A stretch of 58,660 nt of DNA from Acanthaster planci (taxonomy: Eukaryota; Echinodermata; Asteroidea; Valvatida; Acanthasteridae). Position numbers and translations under genes: made by a program. The notes beneath the pieces are model-generated. The model had not been told where the DNA came from and ran no database searches. It saw only the letters and a list, made by a program, of their open reading frames with translations. Below, in pieces: positions 10,024 to 21,400 of the stretch (within the stretch, counting starts at the first letter, position 1; every line of letters starts with the position of its first letter). Where the stretch lies: the NCBI RefSeq assembly GCF_001949145.1, contig NW_019091408.1:462818-521477 (forward strand), read 5' to 3'.

Positions 10024-10509
10024 ATGTCGGAGGATGAAAACAGTCTGAACAATGCCCCAGTCGGCAACAGAATTGCACTCTGGAAGCAAGTGGAGAAACA
10101 GCACAAGGACAAGCAGCTCATCAACCCCTTCTCCGAGTGGGAGGGGGCATCAACCCGTGCCAAGCTTCGCCCAGATGACCCAGAGTATGCCCAGCCTGTG
10201 GCAGGTTCCATGACAGCCAAGCGGGGCCAGGCAGCTGGCCAGCGCATCTCGGGTGAGATCCAGACCCTGATTGACGTCATCGGGCGGGTTGGGCAGCTGG
10301 GCGGTAAAGATGACCCCAGGCCGCGGGTCACCTTCGGGAGGCTCTTCGAGGTCTACGTCAAGATCTCCAACAAGCTGGTGGGGATCCTTCTGAGGGCCCG
10401 CAAGCAGGGGCTGGTGGACTTTGAAGGGGAGATGCTGTGGCAGGGTAAAGATGACCACGTGGTCATCACTCTGCTAGCATCCACCGAGGGGAAGTACAGT
10501 AGCAGTTAG
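10024..10509 (+). CDS. ABRA: ABRA/STARS-like actin-binding protein with costars domain
   Basis: Single coding exon, 161 residues, starting at ATG 10024 (A at -3); the four residues readable upstream begin from GTG and are not used. Residues about 12-75 match the actin-binding segment of ABRA (LWKQ, INPFSEWEG, a RPDDPEY-type block and TAKRGQ). Residues about 78-157 are the costars domain, with RVTFGRLFEVYV, GILLRARKQGLVDFEGEM and WQGKDDHVVITLL. Vertebrate ABRA is about 380 residues and binds actin through this C-terminal half to activate Rho-MRTF-SRF signalling; ABRACL (about 81) has costars alone. This protein therefore equals the ABRA C-terminal half. The GC-rich coding stretch stands out from AT-rich flanks. 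It lies divergent from SDF2 and convergent with CAMSAP. Confidence 0.9.
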   Translation: MSEDENSLNNAPVGNRIALWKQVEKQHKDKQLINPFSEWEGASTRAKLRPDDPEYAQPVAGSMTAKRGQAAGQRISGEIQTLIDVIGRVGQLGGKDDPRPRVTFGRLFEVYVKISNKLVGILLRARKQGLVDFEGEMLWQGKDDHVVITLLASTEGKYSSS

Positions 10510-10574
10510 CCTCTACCCAGTCAGCATGTACATCTCAGATTTCCCAGTTGGTAGGAGCATTGAGGAAGGAAGAC

Positions 10575-10580
10575 AATAAA
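10575..10580 (+). terminator. Poly(A) signal AATAAA of ABRA-like gene
   Basis: Canonical AATAAA 66 bases after the TAG stop, which would give a very short 3' UTR. Use is inferred from position only. Confidence 0.5.
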
Positions 10581-10599
10581 AGCATATCCTGAAAATAGT

Positions 10600-13500
10600 T
10601 TATGTATACATTTAGATTCACTGAAAATCTGTGTGTTTCTATAGGTTTCCACATTTGGTGGGAAGCTTCGGAAATAATTGAGATTTACAAGGACTGTCTG
10701 AAGGAGTCATTTCAGGAAATTTTGCCCCTTAAACATCAACAAACATCTGAAACAGGTGTAGATTGGGCCGTTCACCTCCCTCAGTAATTTGACTAACAGC
10801 AGTACTCGTGTTTTTTTTGTTAATAGTTATTAACTGTTGATTATATTGGATGATTTATGTTTAATGAGATTCTTGGACTGTTATTTATTGTATTTGCTGT
10901 TTATCAAAGTTTCTTGCCAAAAAGTACAGAATGTGTGCAATTTTGTAGACTAACAATTTCAAATGCTGATTTGGAGAGTAAGCACTTTTAAACACCGAAG
11001 ACATCCAAGACAGATTAAGCTTGGCCTGTCATTGCTTAATGCATGCACTACCGAGGGCAGTTTTTTAATTACACTGGTTGTTTACAGTGTATACATGTAT
11101 TTTGAAAAAGATGCTTACCAGGGAAGGTGAGGTGAAGCCCCCAAGTGGAAAAAAGGCTGGTTCCCATTTCCCTCCATACATATTTGTAGTTTGAAGGAGG
11201 GTGGGGGTTAGGGAACTACTTGTGAAAAGTGACAGTGTATTAACCCTAACCCCCTAAGGTGTATGCGAAATCATATTGAAATCAGAGGATTTGGGACTAT
11301 TAGGGTTATAGGGTTAATGGCACCAGTTCACCATTATGTCATAAGAATAACTGGTTACCAGGGACAGACAGCCCCATCTGGCCAGGGGCTCCACTCAATA
11401 TTAAATGAAGTTGTGGTTACAGAGTTGAATTCATGAAATTTTGAGAAAACCTAAGGGAACCCTTTTTCAAATGGCTGGTAGACATCTGTTAACAAGGATT
11501 CAAACAGTTCTTTTTATAAATGTGCCTATCAGGCCTTACACACAGGGATAAAAATTCACAGAAACAAAACCAACTTTCACAGAAGGGTGAATAATATCAC
11601 AGACTTTTATTTGGCCAAGCCGTTAACAAATTATATACAGAGAAGCAAAGTGTAAAGCTGACAAATACCACATTTTCTTTTATTCTGTCACCTACACATC
11701 TCTACAAGTTTTGCCGTAATTTGCTTGCATTATATACAAATGCCTTTTTAAAAAATCAAACCCTGAACAAAAAAATCATTTAACTTCAATGAGGAAAAGT
11801 ATTTGCTTTAAATTTTGAATTTATCTTGCAATTTAGATAAACACTCTTATAATTTTCAACAACTTGTCAACCACAGTCTCTGCAAACTGGGGTAGACAGC
11901 CTATGATTTTGTACACACATATCTCTTTCTAGCTTTGTAGGAGAAAAGGAACAGATTTTTTTGAAGAAGCAATCAGAACTTTGTTGAAAGGTCTTTGAAG
12001 TAGGAATTAAAATGCATGAATTTATACTCTTTAGTCAAAAGGAATGGACTTTAAACACTTAACATTCTGATGATTTTCAATCTGGAAATTCAACGAACTA
12101 GAACAAGTCTATCCTACGACCCAACCAAACTACTAGGTTTGTAGAATTTTTTAATATGTTGTCCCCACAAGAGTTTGTCAGTAGGAAGTTTAATAGCTGG
12201 TCACTTGCCCAAGTCCTCCAAATGCCAACTCCATGCAGGGAACCAGCAATGTAATGAAGTCCAACACAGGCTGTATGCACAAGTCCAATCACAAGGTCCT
12301 TCACAAGTCCAGTCAAGTAACAGGATGACAGTCCATGACAATGGAATGCATGTCACACTTCATCACCGTTTTCACAAAAACACAAATTTCTTACTGGAGA
12401 GTAAAATCTAGGTTTCAAGAAAATTGCATCTTAAGTTGATACTCTTTCAGATGCTTATTTCCCCTGTATTTATCACGCCTTTGACTTTGCCTTTGACCAA
12501 TGCTGCTGCATGACGGGGTATCTTAAATGACGTAACTGCCAAATATTATAGAAGTCAATAAGAATTGTTTATTTAGTAAACAAATTTGCCTCTTCATGAG
12601 AACACTAAAATTCAGGCGACTTTTAACTATTCGTGAAAATGTGTGCAATTTTGCTATAGCACATGGCAAGTGAGAAATTATTGAATTTGTATACATTGCT
12701 GGCATCAAATTTGCCTCTTCATGAAAATGGCAAAACAAGTTTACCCATGACTTTGGCCTTTATTGCTAACACTATATCTATGGAAGAAAAAATTCACCTG
12801 TGTGAACACGCAAAATGTGGTTTAGTTGAAATTTTCCCGGGTAAATATTCATGATTTGGCTGATTTCAGTAGATTTGGTAAAAATGATTACACCCAAGTT
12901 GTTGGCACCGCAGAGCCTATTAAATATTGCCAAAAAACAGACCTTTGAAAAAGTCATGATTTTGAGCCAAAGTGTCTCTTTGTGAAAACGGTGACGACTT
13001 GATTTGAATAGCATGTAACATAAATAGAGACTGGATGACTTGTGATAGACTTATGAAAGGTTTGCAGGGATACTTGTTTCTTACTTTGAACATCTAATAT
13101 GAAATAACAGTTGCTGGGCTTGCCAGTCCTGCAGCAATCAAAATCCTATCAAGTCAAGGGGGATTTCCCATAGCAAGTACAAAGATCTGCTAAATACCTA
13201 AAAAATTGCTAAGCAAAGATTAGCAACTGGCCAAACTGTTTAATATGCAATCTTCAATTGGGGCTGATGTTTGATCTCCAGAAAAAAAAGACATTTGCTA
13301 GGCAAGGATTTTTCCTGCTTATAGCACAATGTAAACTGGACATGGTACAAATGTTGCAGAGCTACCAGGCAGAAATACGTGCTAAGCAAAATTCAGCTGG
13401 GAACTAATTCGAAACAATATCTGTACCCTACATGAAGTTTTGGCTAGTAACCTGCTTTTGCTAAGACAATATTTCCACTGCTCAGCAAATTGGTTCATGC

Positions 13501-15346
13501 TGGTGTTGGACTCTGAAAGATTCAATGATAACATCAAGCACTGATACTCCTTCAACTTTGTTGATTTTTAAGATAAAAGGCTTTTGATTTGTAAAAGCTC
13601 ACAAAAGTTTTATTCTGTTATAATGCATTCTTAAGTAAATTTATAAATATTAATCAGCTCATTCACCTCTGTTAACAAACTGCCAAAAAGTAAAATAAAT
13701 TATTTTAAAGCAATAAATAATGCTGAAATGTTCAGATATCAGGGGTTTGTACAATGGCGGGGATTACATGTATAAGGAAAAATGGATTAGGACTGAAATG
13801 ATTGTATTCTTTGCTTCAATGATGTGACATCTGCCATTAAAATAGCGGAAAGGGAAACTAACTCAATTTTCCAGAGTGATGTTATTCTCTGCAATCAATT
13901 CGGGATCCTTTTTTTGTCCACTGAATTTGCATGCATGTATGATACTCTCATTGCTACATACATGCAACCTGCACACACTATGACGTAATGTAGATCTCTA
14001 GTTTTATTGGCTGGTATGAACTTAAATCTTCAAATGGTGCCACACTATAAAAATCAACCTTGTGTCATGCTGCATATATTCATTTGCCATGATAGTTTCT
14101 TATATTAAACAACTCACTTGACCCTTTGCAGTAGTATAGCCCTGGGTTGACAAAAGCAAATTGTGGTCAAGTATCTTGCTCAGGAACACATGCAATCTCG
14201 TTCTCTATTTGAAGGGTTTTAAGTTCCACCCATGGAAGAGATGCTGAACAAATCCAATGGTATTCATATTAATTACTCGACCAAATATCCCGATTAGGAG
14301 TTACATGTAATGTTTGGCAACCTAACTGAAGAATTTTGCTGCTACTTGGAGACTTGTACAGTGTTTGGTTTCCTCAAACACCAAAACGACCAGAAAGGCA
14401 AAGAAGGCACCTACCTGAGAAATGCCTCTAAAAAATACCAACTGAGTCCCGTAAAGCACCCCAAAATATTTTGTTTTAGCTGAACAATGCCACCCATGCT
14501 ATATTCTGAGTCTTATAACAGTAGGTAAATAGTGGCTTACAACTGCTCTGTTTAGCTATATGTTATTTGGCAAAGTATTTCAAGTTTTTAACAAACAATG
14601 CACCGTGTCCATAGCAGGACTCTTGATAGCAGAATTGATAATACATAACTTTTTCAACCACCATCCAACCACTTTCCACAATACCAACTGACAGTTATCA
14701 CACAGATATAACATTGCACTGACTGTAATATGTACGCGTAGTATAATGTTTAAATACAATATAATGTGGTTAATAGATGTTATTCAGTTTATATACTATA
14801 CGGCACTTGAAAGAATGTGTGTGTACCAGTGGAAAAAAAATCCGTCCAGGAAAACAATTTTAAAAACCAAGAAATCACTTTAATAGCTTCTTTGCAGTTT
14901 CCTTTTTTTTTTAATTTCCAACATGCCACTCTTGCTGATAAAATGACCAATTCTATTGCATCCCGGTAAACGGCCATCTTTCTGTATACTTTTTTGGCAC
15001 ACTTTAACCTGTGAGAAAACTTGGAAGAGGGGCCAATGCATGGGAACAACTTGTAAGTGCTATAAGCTCTGCAAAGAAACCATAGAGGGCAGTATGCATC
15101 TCCACAATGAACGAGTGAAGGGTACTGACTTCTCATTGGTTCACATGCAGAGGTTTTACATTTGGATATCAAGCACTGCTCTATGGACATCCAATATTAA
15201 CTTGGAGGTGAAGCAGAATTGACACAGTGTTATGCTGCTATTCAGAAGTCTTTAGGCAGGGAGAGGGGAAGTATGACTTCAAGAAACGATGCGTGTCCTT
15301 CTCTCCTAATACCCAGGGGGCTTAGGCTAGGTGCTAAGTTCTTCCT
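10600..15346. other. Convergent intergenic region, including CAMSAP 3' UTR
   Basis: AT-rich and without recognisable coding exons. It should hold the CAMSAP 3' UTR (minus strand). Minus-strand AATAAA hexamers occur at 14003-14008, 13609-13614 and 11606-11611, so the UTR may be about 1.3 to 3.7 kb long; which is used cannot be read from sequence. A 19-bp exact direct repeat lies at 12581-12599 and 12706-12724. Confidence 0.45.
11239..11318. repeat. Small inverted repeat with TTAGGG-like arms
   Basis: Left arm 11239-11257 (ATTAACCCTAACCCCCTAA) pairs with right arm 11300-11318 at 16 of 19 positions, with a 42-bp loop. It lies between the ABRA-like and CAMSAP genes. Confidence 0.5.
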
Positions 15347-15470
15347 TCATTTCTTCTTGCTAGGGCCTTTTTTACTCAGCCAATAGGAGGCACCGATAGT
15401 CAGCCCATCCACCGACACTGACATGGTCTTGGAAGGAATCTTGCTAAACTGTTTGCTACCGGAATTGTAC
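15347..15470 (-). CDS. CAMSAP: CAMSAP exon 18: CKK end and stop
   Basis: Residues 1977-2017, KYNSGSKQFSKIPSKTMSVS then VDGLTIGASYWLSKKGPSKKK and TGA at 15347-15349. The KQF--IP-KTMSVSVD-LTI motif and the short basic tail are CKK hallmarks. Exon numbers assume one upstream first exon. Confidence 0.96.
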
Positions 15471-18400
15471 CTGAATAAATTTTTAGAAAATTTAAACAAG
15501 ACAAGTTAAAATTTTTTTAAAAGGCATGATATCAAAATTGAAACAAGATGGCGATATTTCTCCATATTTATGTCCTGAACTAAGAGCAGTGTACCCACAT
15601 AATGAAAGAAAATTCATTGTATAGTTTAACTTGACAACCAGAATTAGAGAGGCCATTACTGCAGTGGCACAATGCTCGTGGACAGGTGGTATGCACGCAT
15701 TACGTGCCTCTTCAACCAATAGGGTGATTTGCCAAATGCAAAGAAAAATAGTGTCCTACGATAGTAGATTGACGTTGACATCCTACAAAAATACCTTGTC
15801 TATCCCCTTGATCCACATCCTTGGAAACCAAATGATTCTTAACCTTTGAAGCCATGATAATAATAATGAATGGCAACAGAGGAAAATTTGTGTACAAATG
15901 AATCAGTGTCTATTTTGGCTGACACAAAACTCCACCCCTAAGTGCCTACGCATGGAAACTGATTAGCTACCTGGTACCAAGCCTCCCTTTCAGAAAATGC
16001 ACTGAAAAGTCGTACCAGGAGATGGTACCATATTATACTGACCATACTGGCATCAGTGACAACATTAGTTTGATTAATTCTATCAACTACACTGAGTGCC
16101 TTAACTACATACCTGCGATGGGATCCCACAAACAAAGTTTAAGGCCAGTCTTTTTAGAAATTTTTCTTCAATAGTTTGTGTTACAAAAAAGCAAATAGAC
16201 CTCTACAATTTAATGTATCACTCAGAACGTGGCTCTGGTGCTTGGGACTCATTACGTTAGGTTGGGTCACGACGAATAATTTACAACTTGTGCTAAGTAC
16301 ATTGAGGAATGAATCCTTTTTACTCACTTGTACAGGTTCTCATACATCTTGTGCGTGATGTGCCTCGGCCCGACACCGTAGAGCTTAGTGAGCTCCTCTG
16401 AATCCGGGGAGTAGCCGTAGAGGGAGCGAAACTGGAGCTGGGAGTCACGGAACAGGATGATGAAATGTTTGGCCTCAGCCTTGGCCAACTCCTGAGGAAG
16501 GAATGGGGGAGGGGAGAAGATCATAGACACGGTGCTACTAACTGAGACGTTGGTGAGCCTGAAAGGGTTTGACGAGGGAAGGGGCTCTTTGAACTTCGGC
16601 TCCCCAGGAAAAAGAGCAATTACTTTTTATTATCATGACTGCAGAAAATCTGAGTTGAAACAGACCTTTATTAACAAAGAGGTCCTTAAAACGTGAGCAG
16701 GATAAATACACATGAACAGATATGAAATGAAATGATATGAAATGATATGAAAAAGATATGACAAAGCAATGTCATACCTGACACAGAAAAATGAGTATGT
16801 CTTATACATTTATGCATAGTCAGCTCATTTTAGTCAAAATGTCATCCAGTGCCTGTTATAATTAGGTATTTGCGAATTTTCACTAGGTGTGGCAGTATGG
16901 GTGTGGGGGCGGGAAATCCCTTGGTTCCCTTGAAGAGGCAGCCTTGTTTGACATACTGGTAAAAATACCTCTTTAAAGTCAAACTAGCTGTGATAAACCA
17001 AACCAAGTACTAAACACCCTCAAATGACTTTCCACTGACCATTGACACTGCAACCTGCAACCTATCCTGAGCAACAGCAGAGCATATCATATTTTTCGAC
17101 AGAGCCTATAATCCATGAGCAGCATAGCTAGACTGTGTTTATTCGCAGCTGACTGCAGAAGACTCATGCAGTTTCAAGGCTGATTCTCTTTTGGCATAAG
17201 AGTGAACACAAAACTGTGAAAACAGATCAAATATCCATGCAGCCCTTTTAACTTCAGCAAATTACCCTGCCAACATTTTGCTACCCTACCCGAAGTATGA
17301 ACCATCCTAAGAGCGGAACAGGAACCACCAGGCTGGGTGGTTCAGGGGTGTTACCATGACAACTGGGTCGGTTTGTCCCAGTCCTACCTCAAGCACTTTG
17401 TCTTTCTGTTCCCTGTTGACCGTGCCAGCCAGGACGCAGTGCGATATGGCGTTGGTTATGATGTGGCGGTTGGACTTACTGGTGGGCTTGACGTACAGCT
17501 TTGGACCTGCATATAACAGATTCAAAAAGTCTGCAATTTTAGGTGGTGGAGACATGTCATCTGAGTTCAATGAATGCTGTGGTTCTGTCCAAGTTGCTGA
17601 TGAACAAGGGAAGAGTTTTCAATTTGAAATTTGTAGTTTTGACTGATCTTTAACTGTCTTAAAATATGTTTTATAGACTAAAGTTCCAAAAATAAATTTC
17701 TGTATGTAAACATTCTGTGTTCAGTTACCATTGGTAAATTCTTCTCCACATGACAATTACTCAAATAAAATATGACTTAAACATACTTCTCCAGAAAAAT
17801 AAGACCCGTTACCAGAACATTCCCATTTTGTTTGTCATCTGAAATTTTGCATGCAAATCAAGCATTCATTCATTTTAGTGCTTTTTTAAAAACCAAATTC
17901 ATTCGCACTGGCATAGCTAAAACGTCAGCCCATGCAAATAGTACTGTGAATAAAATGCATGACAGGAAACAATGTGTAAAGTGGGTTTGGAAATTGTGAT
18001 TCGAATTGAATATGCATTGATTTGAGGAAATTGCACAAAGACTTGAAGTCTTGTCAATCACATGCCAATCAGAAGTTAATCTGTGTCAAACCACAAGTCT
18101 GGTGAAAAGGAATGAACGACAACAAAGGAACATCACTGTCAAAGTTCATTTCAACAGCTTGTGACTTGACTTGAAGGAATACTTGTAATGTGACTCGTGA
18201 AGACTTCAATTACAACTCTGTTAAAAAAAGTAAACACTTAATGACAAATAAACACTGGGAGAAGGCACTCCAACAATGGATGACAAAATACAACGTTTAC
18301 AGATCAATCAAACTGTGTGAAAACAACAGCACAGGTGGTACTGGGCACTTTGGGTTTAGCCAGGGTAAGCATGGGTGAAACATGGGTGTTGGGCTTTGGA

Positions 18401-21400
18401 GATTAAATTATGCTACAGGAATGGCACGATTGGGCCTTTGGAGTACTGAGTGGGCAACAATGGAAATATATGGGGGGAAAATGGGTGGTCCGTGGGTCTG
18501 TGGGTGAAGGGGGTGTGACAAGACAAGTATATGGGATGTAAGCACTGTTGTGGGGTCACAAAGGATTGTTACTGCTGGGTGGCAAGGGGGGGGGAGGGAG
18601 AAGCTATGCACGGGTACACAAATATGACTGGCAGACAGGTGGGTGCCTGGGTGGGGGTTGCCTGAGGTGGGGTGTGGAATGGGCATTGTGGATTGAGGCC
18701 CCCGAAGAAAACGGGCACAACTGGGTAAGTTTGAAAGGAACTAATACTGGCAGTTACAAATGCAGCAGGGACTTTAAGAGGGTGGGCATGTGGGGACAGA
18801 TGGTTAAAGGCACTGGTTGGACACTGGGCTAAGCTGTGAACTAAACAGAGCTTAGGTCAGGCTGTGCTGTGTGGACATTAAAACATAAAAGGTATCGGAC
18901 AACAGATGGTTTGGGGTATGCCACAGCAATCATTCAATCGTTGGCTTACAAGAACTGTAACTGTCAGGCACATATACATGTACCTGTACCGACCAAAGTC
19001 TTCAGCAATAAGGCAAACAGGAGGTGTGCAAGTGGGATGAGGGGATTACATCAGAACCATTTCAACCATGACAGAAAGCAGTTTATGAGAACTACATGTG
19101 TACAGGCGAAGTCATGGAGGCAGGTTTTACCCTCTGCAATATGCTCCTAATAACATGGGAAAGAAGGTCTTGCAAAACCTTTTGGAAAGTCGTGACATGT
19201 TGAATTACCTTATGCTTAAGTCTGGCCAAGGAAAATTTTAAGGCACATTCTTATCAAGGGATTTGTTCACTATTGGAAAAAAATCTCAGAAAGAAATTCT
19301 CAATTCAGCTCCTGAATCTGGAACCTTGTAGTAACTGGTGTTTACCTGATGTTAAATTTTGAGAGGAAAGTTGAACAGTGAGTATTAAAGTAAAGAATTC
19401 CAGTTATCACATAGGTTGACTTAATGAAATGGCGTGGAGAAGATTTTACATGAGGTATGTGTTCTAGGTAGTTCTGAATCCTTCCAATGTTAGGCTGCAT
19501 CTGGAAGAAACATCTGTGGCTGCAAAAAACACATGCACCAACGGGAGCCACTGGCTGGTGGCTACAGCCACTTCCCACAGACAAGCATGTTAGTCTGTGC
19601 TGTAGCCAGATAATTAAACTGAGCCTTGGTCTGATTCCCTGCCTCCAACCATTACACCATGTGATAATTATGACAATCGGGATCACAGCTTTGATACTTT
19701 CAACTTGGCAACCTGCAATTCAGGTCTGAGAATCTGACAGACTACAACACTGTCAAGCAGCAGATAAGCAGAGATGCAGAGAAGGAAACAAAGGAAAGAT
19801 ATAACCAGCAAATCAAAATAAGCCATGCACAGATATATGCGACCAAACTTTGACAAGCAAGTCACAGACTGAGGAAGGGCCGTTAATCAAGAAACATGCT
19901 CGTCAAGGCTCAAGACATGCCACAGATGGAAGAGTGGGGGTAAACAGGGTCCACAAACCCTGGTATTCCGGAGTGGTGTGACCACCTCCCCCGCCAGAGC
20001 CGTTGCTGTCCTGCGACACCACACTGGCCGCGCTTGACCCACCGGCGACCTCCTCCAGTTGACCTTTGACCTGCAGCTGGTTTTCCTTCTGGAGAGGAGG
20101 GGTGAGGCATGGAGGCTCCTTGGCCTTGGGGGACTGGGGGGAGGGTTGCTGCTTTGCAACTGGCGGTTGCTTTGCAACCAGTGGCCGTTCGGCCAGTTTG
20201 TTTTCGGTTTTGGATTCTGTGGCGGGGGATTTTGCGGGTGTGGCAGCCTCGCTCGCTTCTGGGCAGACCCCCTGCTGCTTGGGCGATGCAGGCGGCCCAG
20301 GTTTCTCTGTGGGATATTAGAGGTTGATATTAGAGCGCAGTTAGTGCATGTGTGCAAAGAAATGGAAAGAAAACACGAAGGGTGGTGATGGGTGACAAGA
20401 GTGTTAAATTTATAAAGCTACAAAAGTTTAAACCCAATACTACAAGCCATTGAACAGAGGGCAAATGAAGGAACTGACACAACATGTCTAGATTATGCTG
20501 ACATGGATTTCAAACTGCTCATGGCAAAAAATTGAATCCTTCATGGAACTGCTCCCAATCAAATAAGTGCTAAGCACAGAAAAATCTGCAAAAACAGGTT
20601 ATCAAGCAAAAAACTCTGCATGTCCACTGCTCACTCTGCTTAAAACATATTTGACTGCTCAGCATATTTCAGTTTTGGCACTTTCTGAACAGCTTTGAGG
20701 GGCCTCAAAAGTAAATACAAAGACTGCTGCTATCCAGAGAGGAAGTGTCCAGCTGTGTAAGAGCTTATGCATTTGGCAAACATAAACTGCTGACTTTATT
20801 GTAGATGGTGCAGTGGCAAAGTGACACCCAGCTTTCCTGTAATGTGAATATATACAGAGTCCAAGTTTCAACCTGTATTTAGCCTTGTTCTCTACAACCC
20901 AAGGCTTATCTAATGGCAATTTCCATTGGACCAGCATACTACTGTTCTCATGGCAAATATGGAATTAACTGCCCAACTTGTAAGGGGCTGTCAAGTTTTT
21001 CTTGGAGAAATTTTGATTGTGGAAAAAAATGAAATTTCTTGACCTTCTAGTATAGAACTTAACGAGGTTAATATATCCTGGAAAGATGGCAAAAATTAAA
21101 ATAATGAAATTAATAAATGAAGAATTGAGAGTCAAAACTATAAAACATGACGGATTAACAAATGGATAATGTACTATTCAGTTAGCTGAAATAAAATTAC
21201 TTTTTAATACAATTACAGCAAAAATTAAAACAACAAAGCAAAAATGCAATAGCTAAACAAATGGCAACGGATTGAATTACAATGCTAATAAATTTTAAGC
21301 ATTTTATGTATTTATTTGTCAACATTATTGTTAATCTGGGAATTCAAATTCAACCAATTCCAACAAAGCAAGCTTGCAAAAACCTGGGCAATATTACTGA

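Noticed and set aside
10150-10458. Minus-strand ORFs opposite the ABRA-like gene
   Set aside because: The plus frame has clear costars-domain homology; the antisense frames show none.
19530-19680. tRNA-like stretch on the minus strand in a CAMSAP intron
   Set aside because: The B-box match is poor and no SINE body follows.
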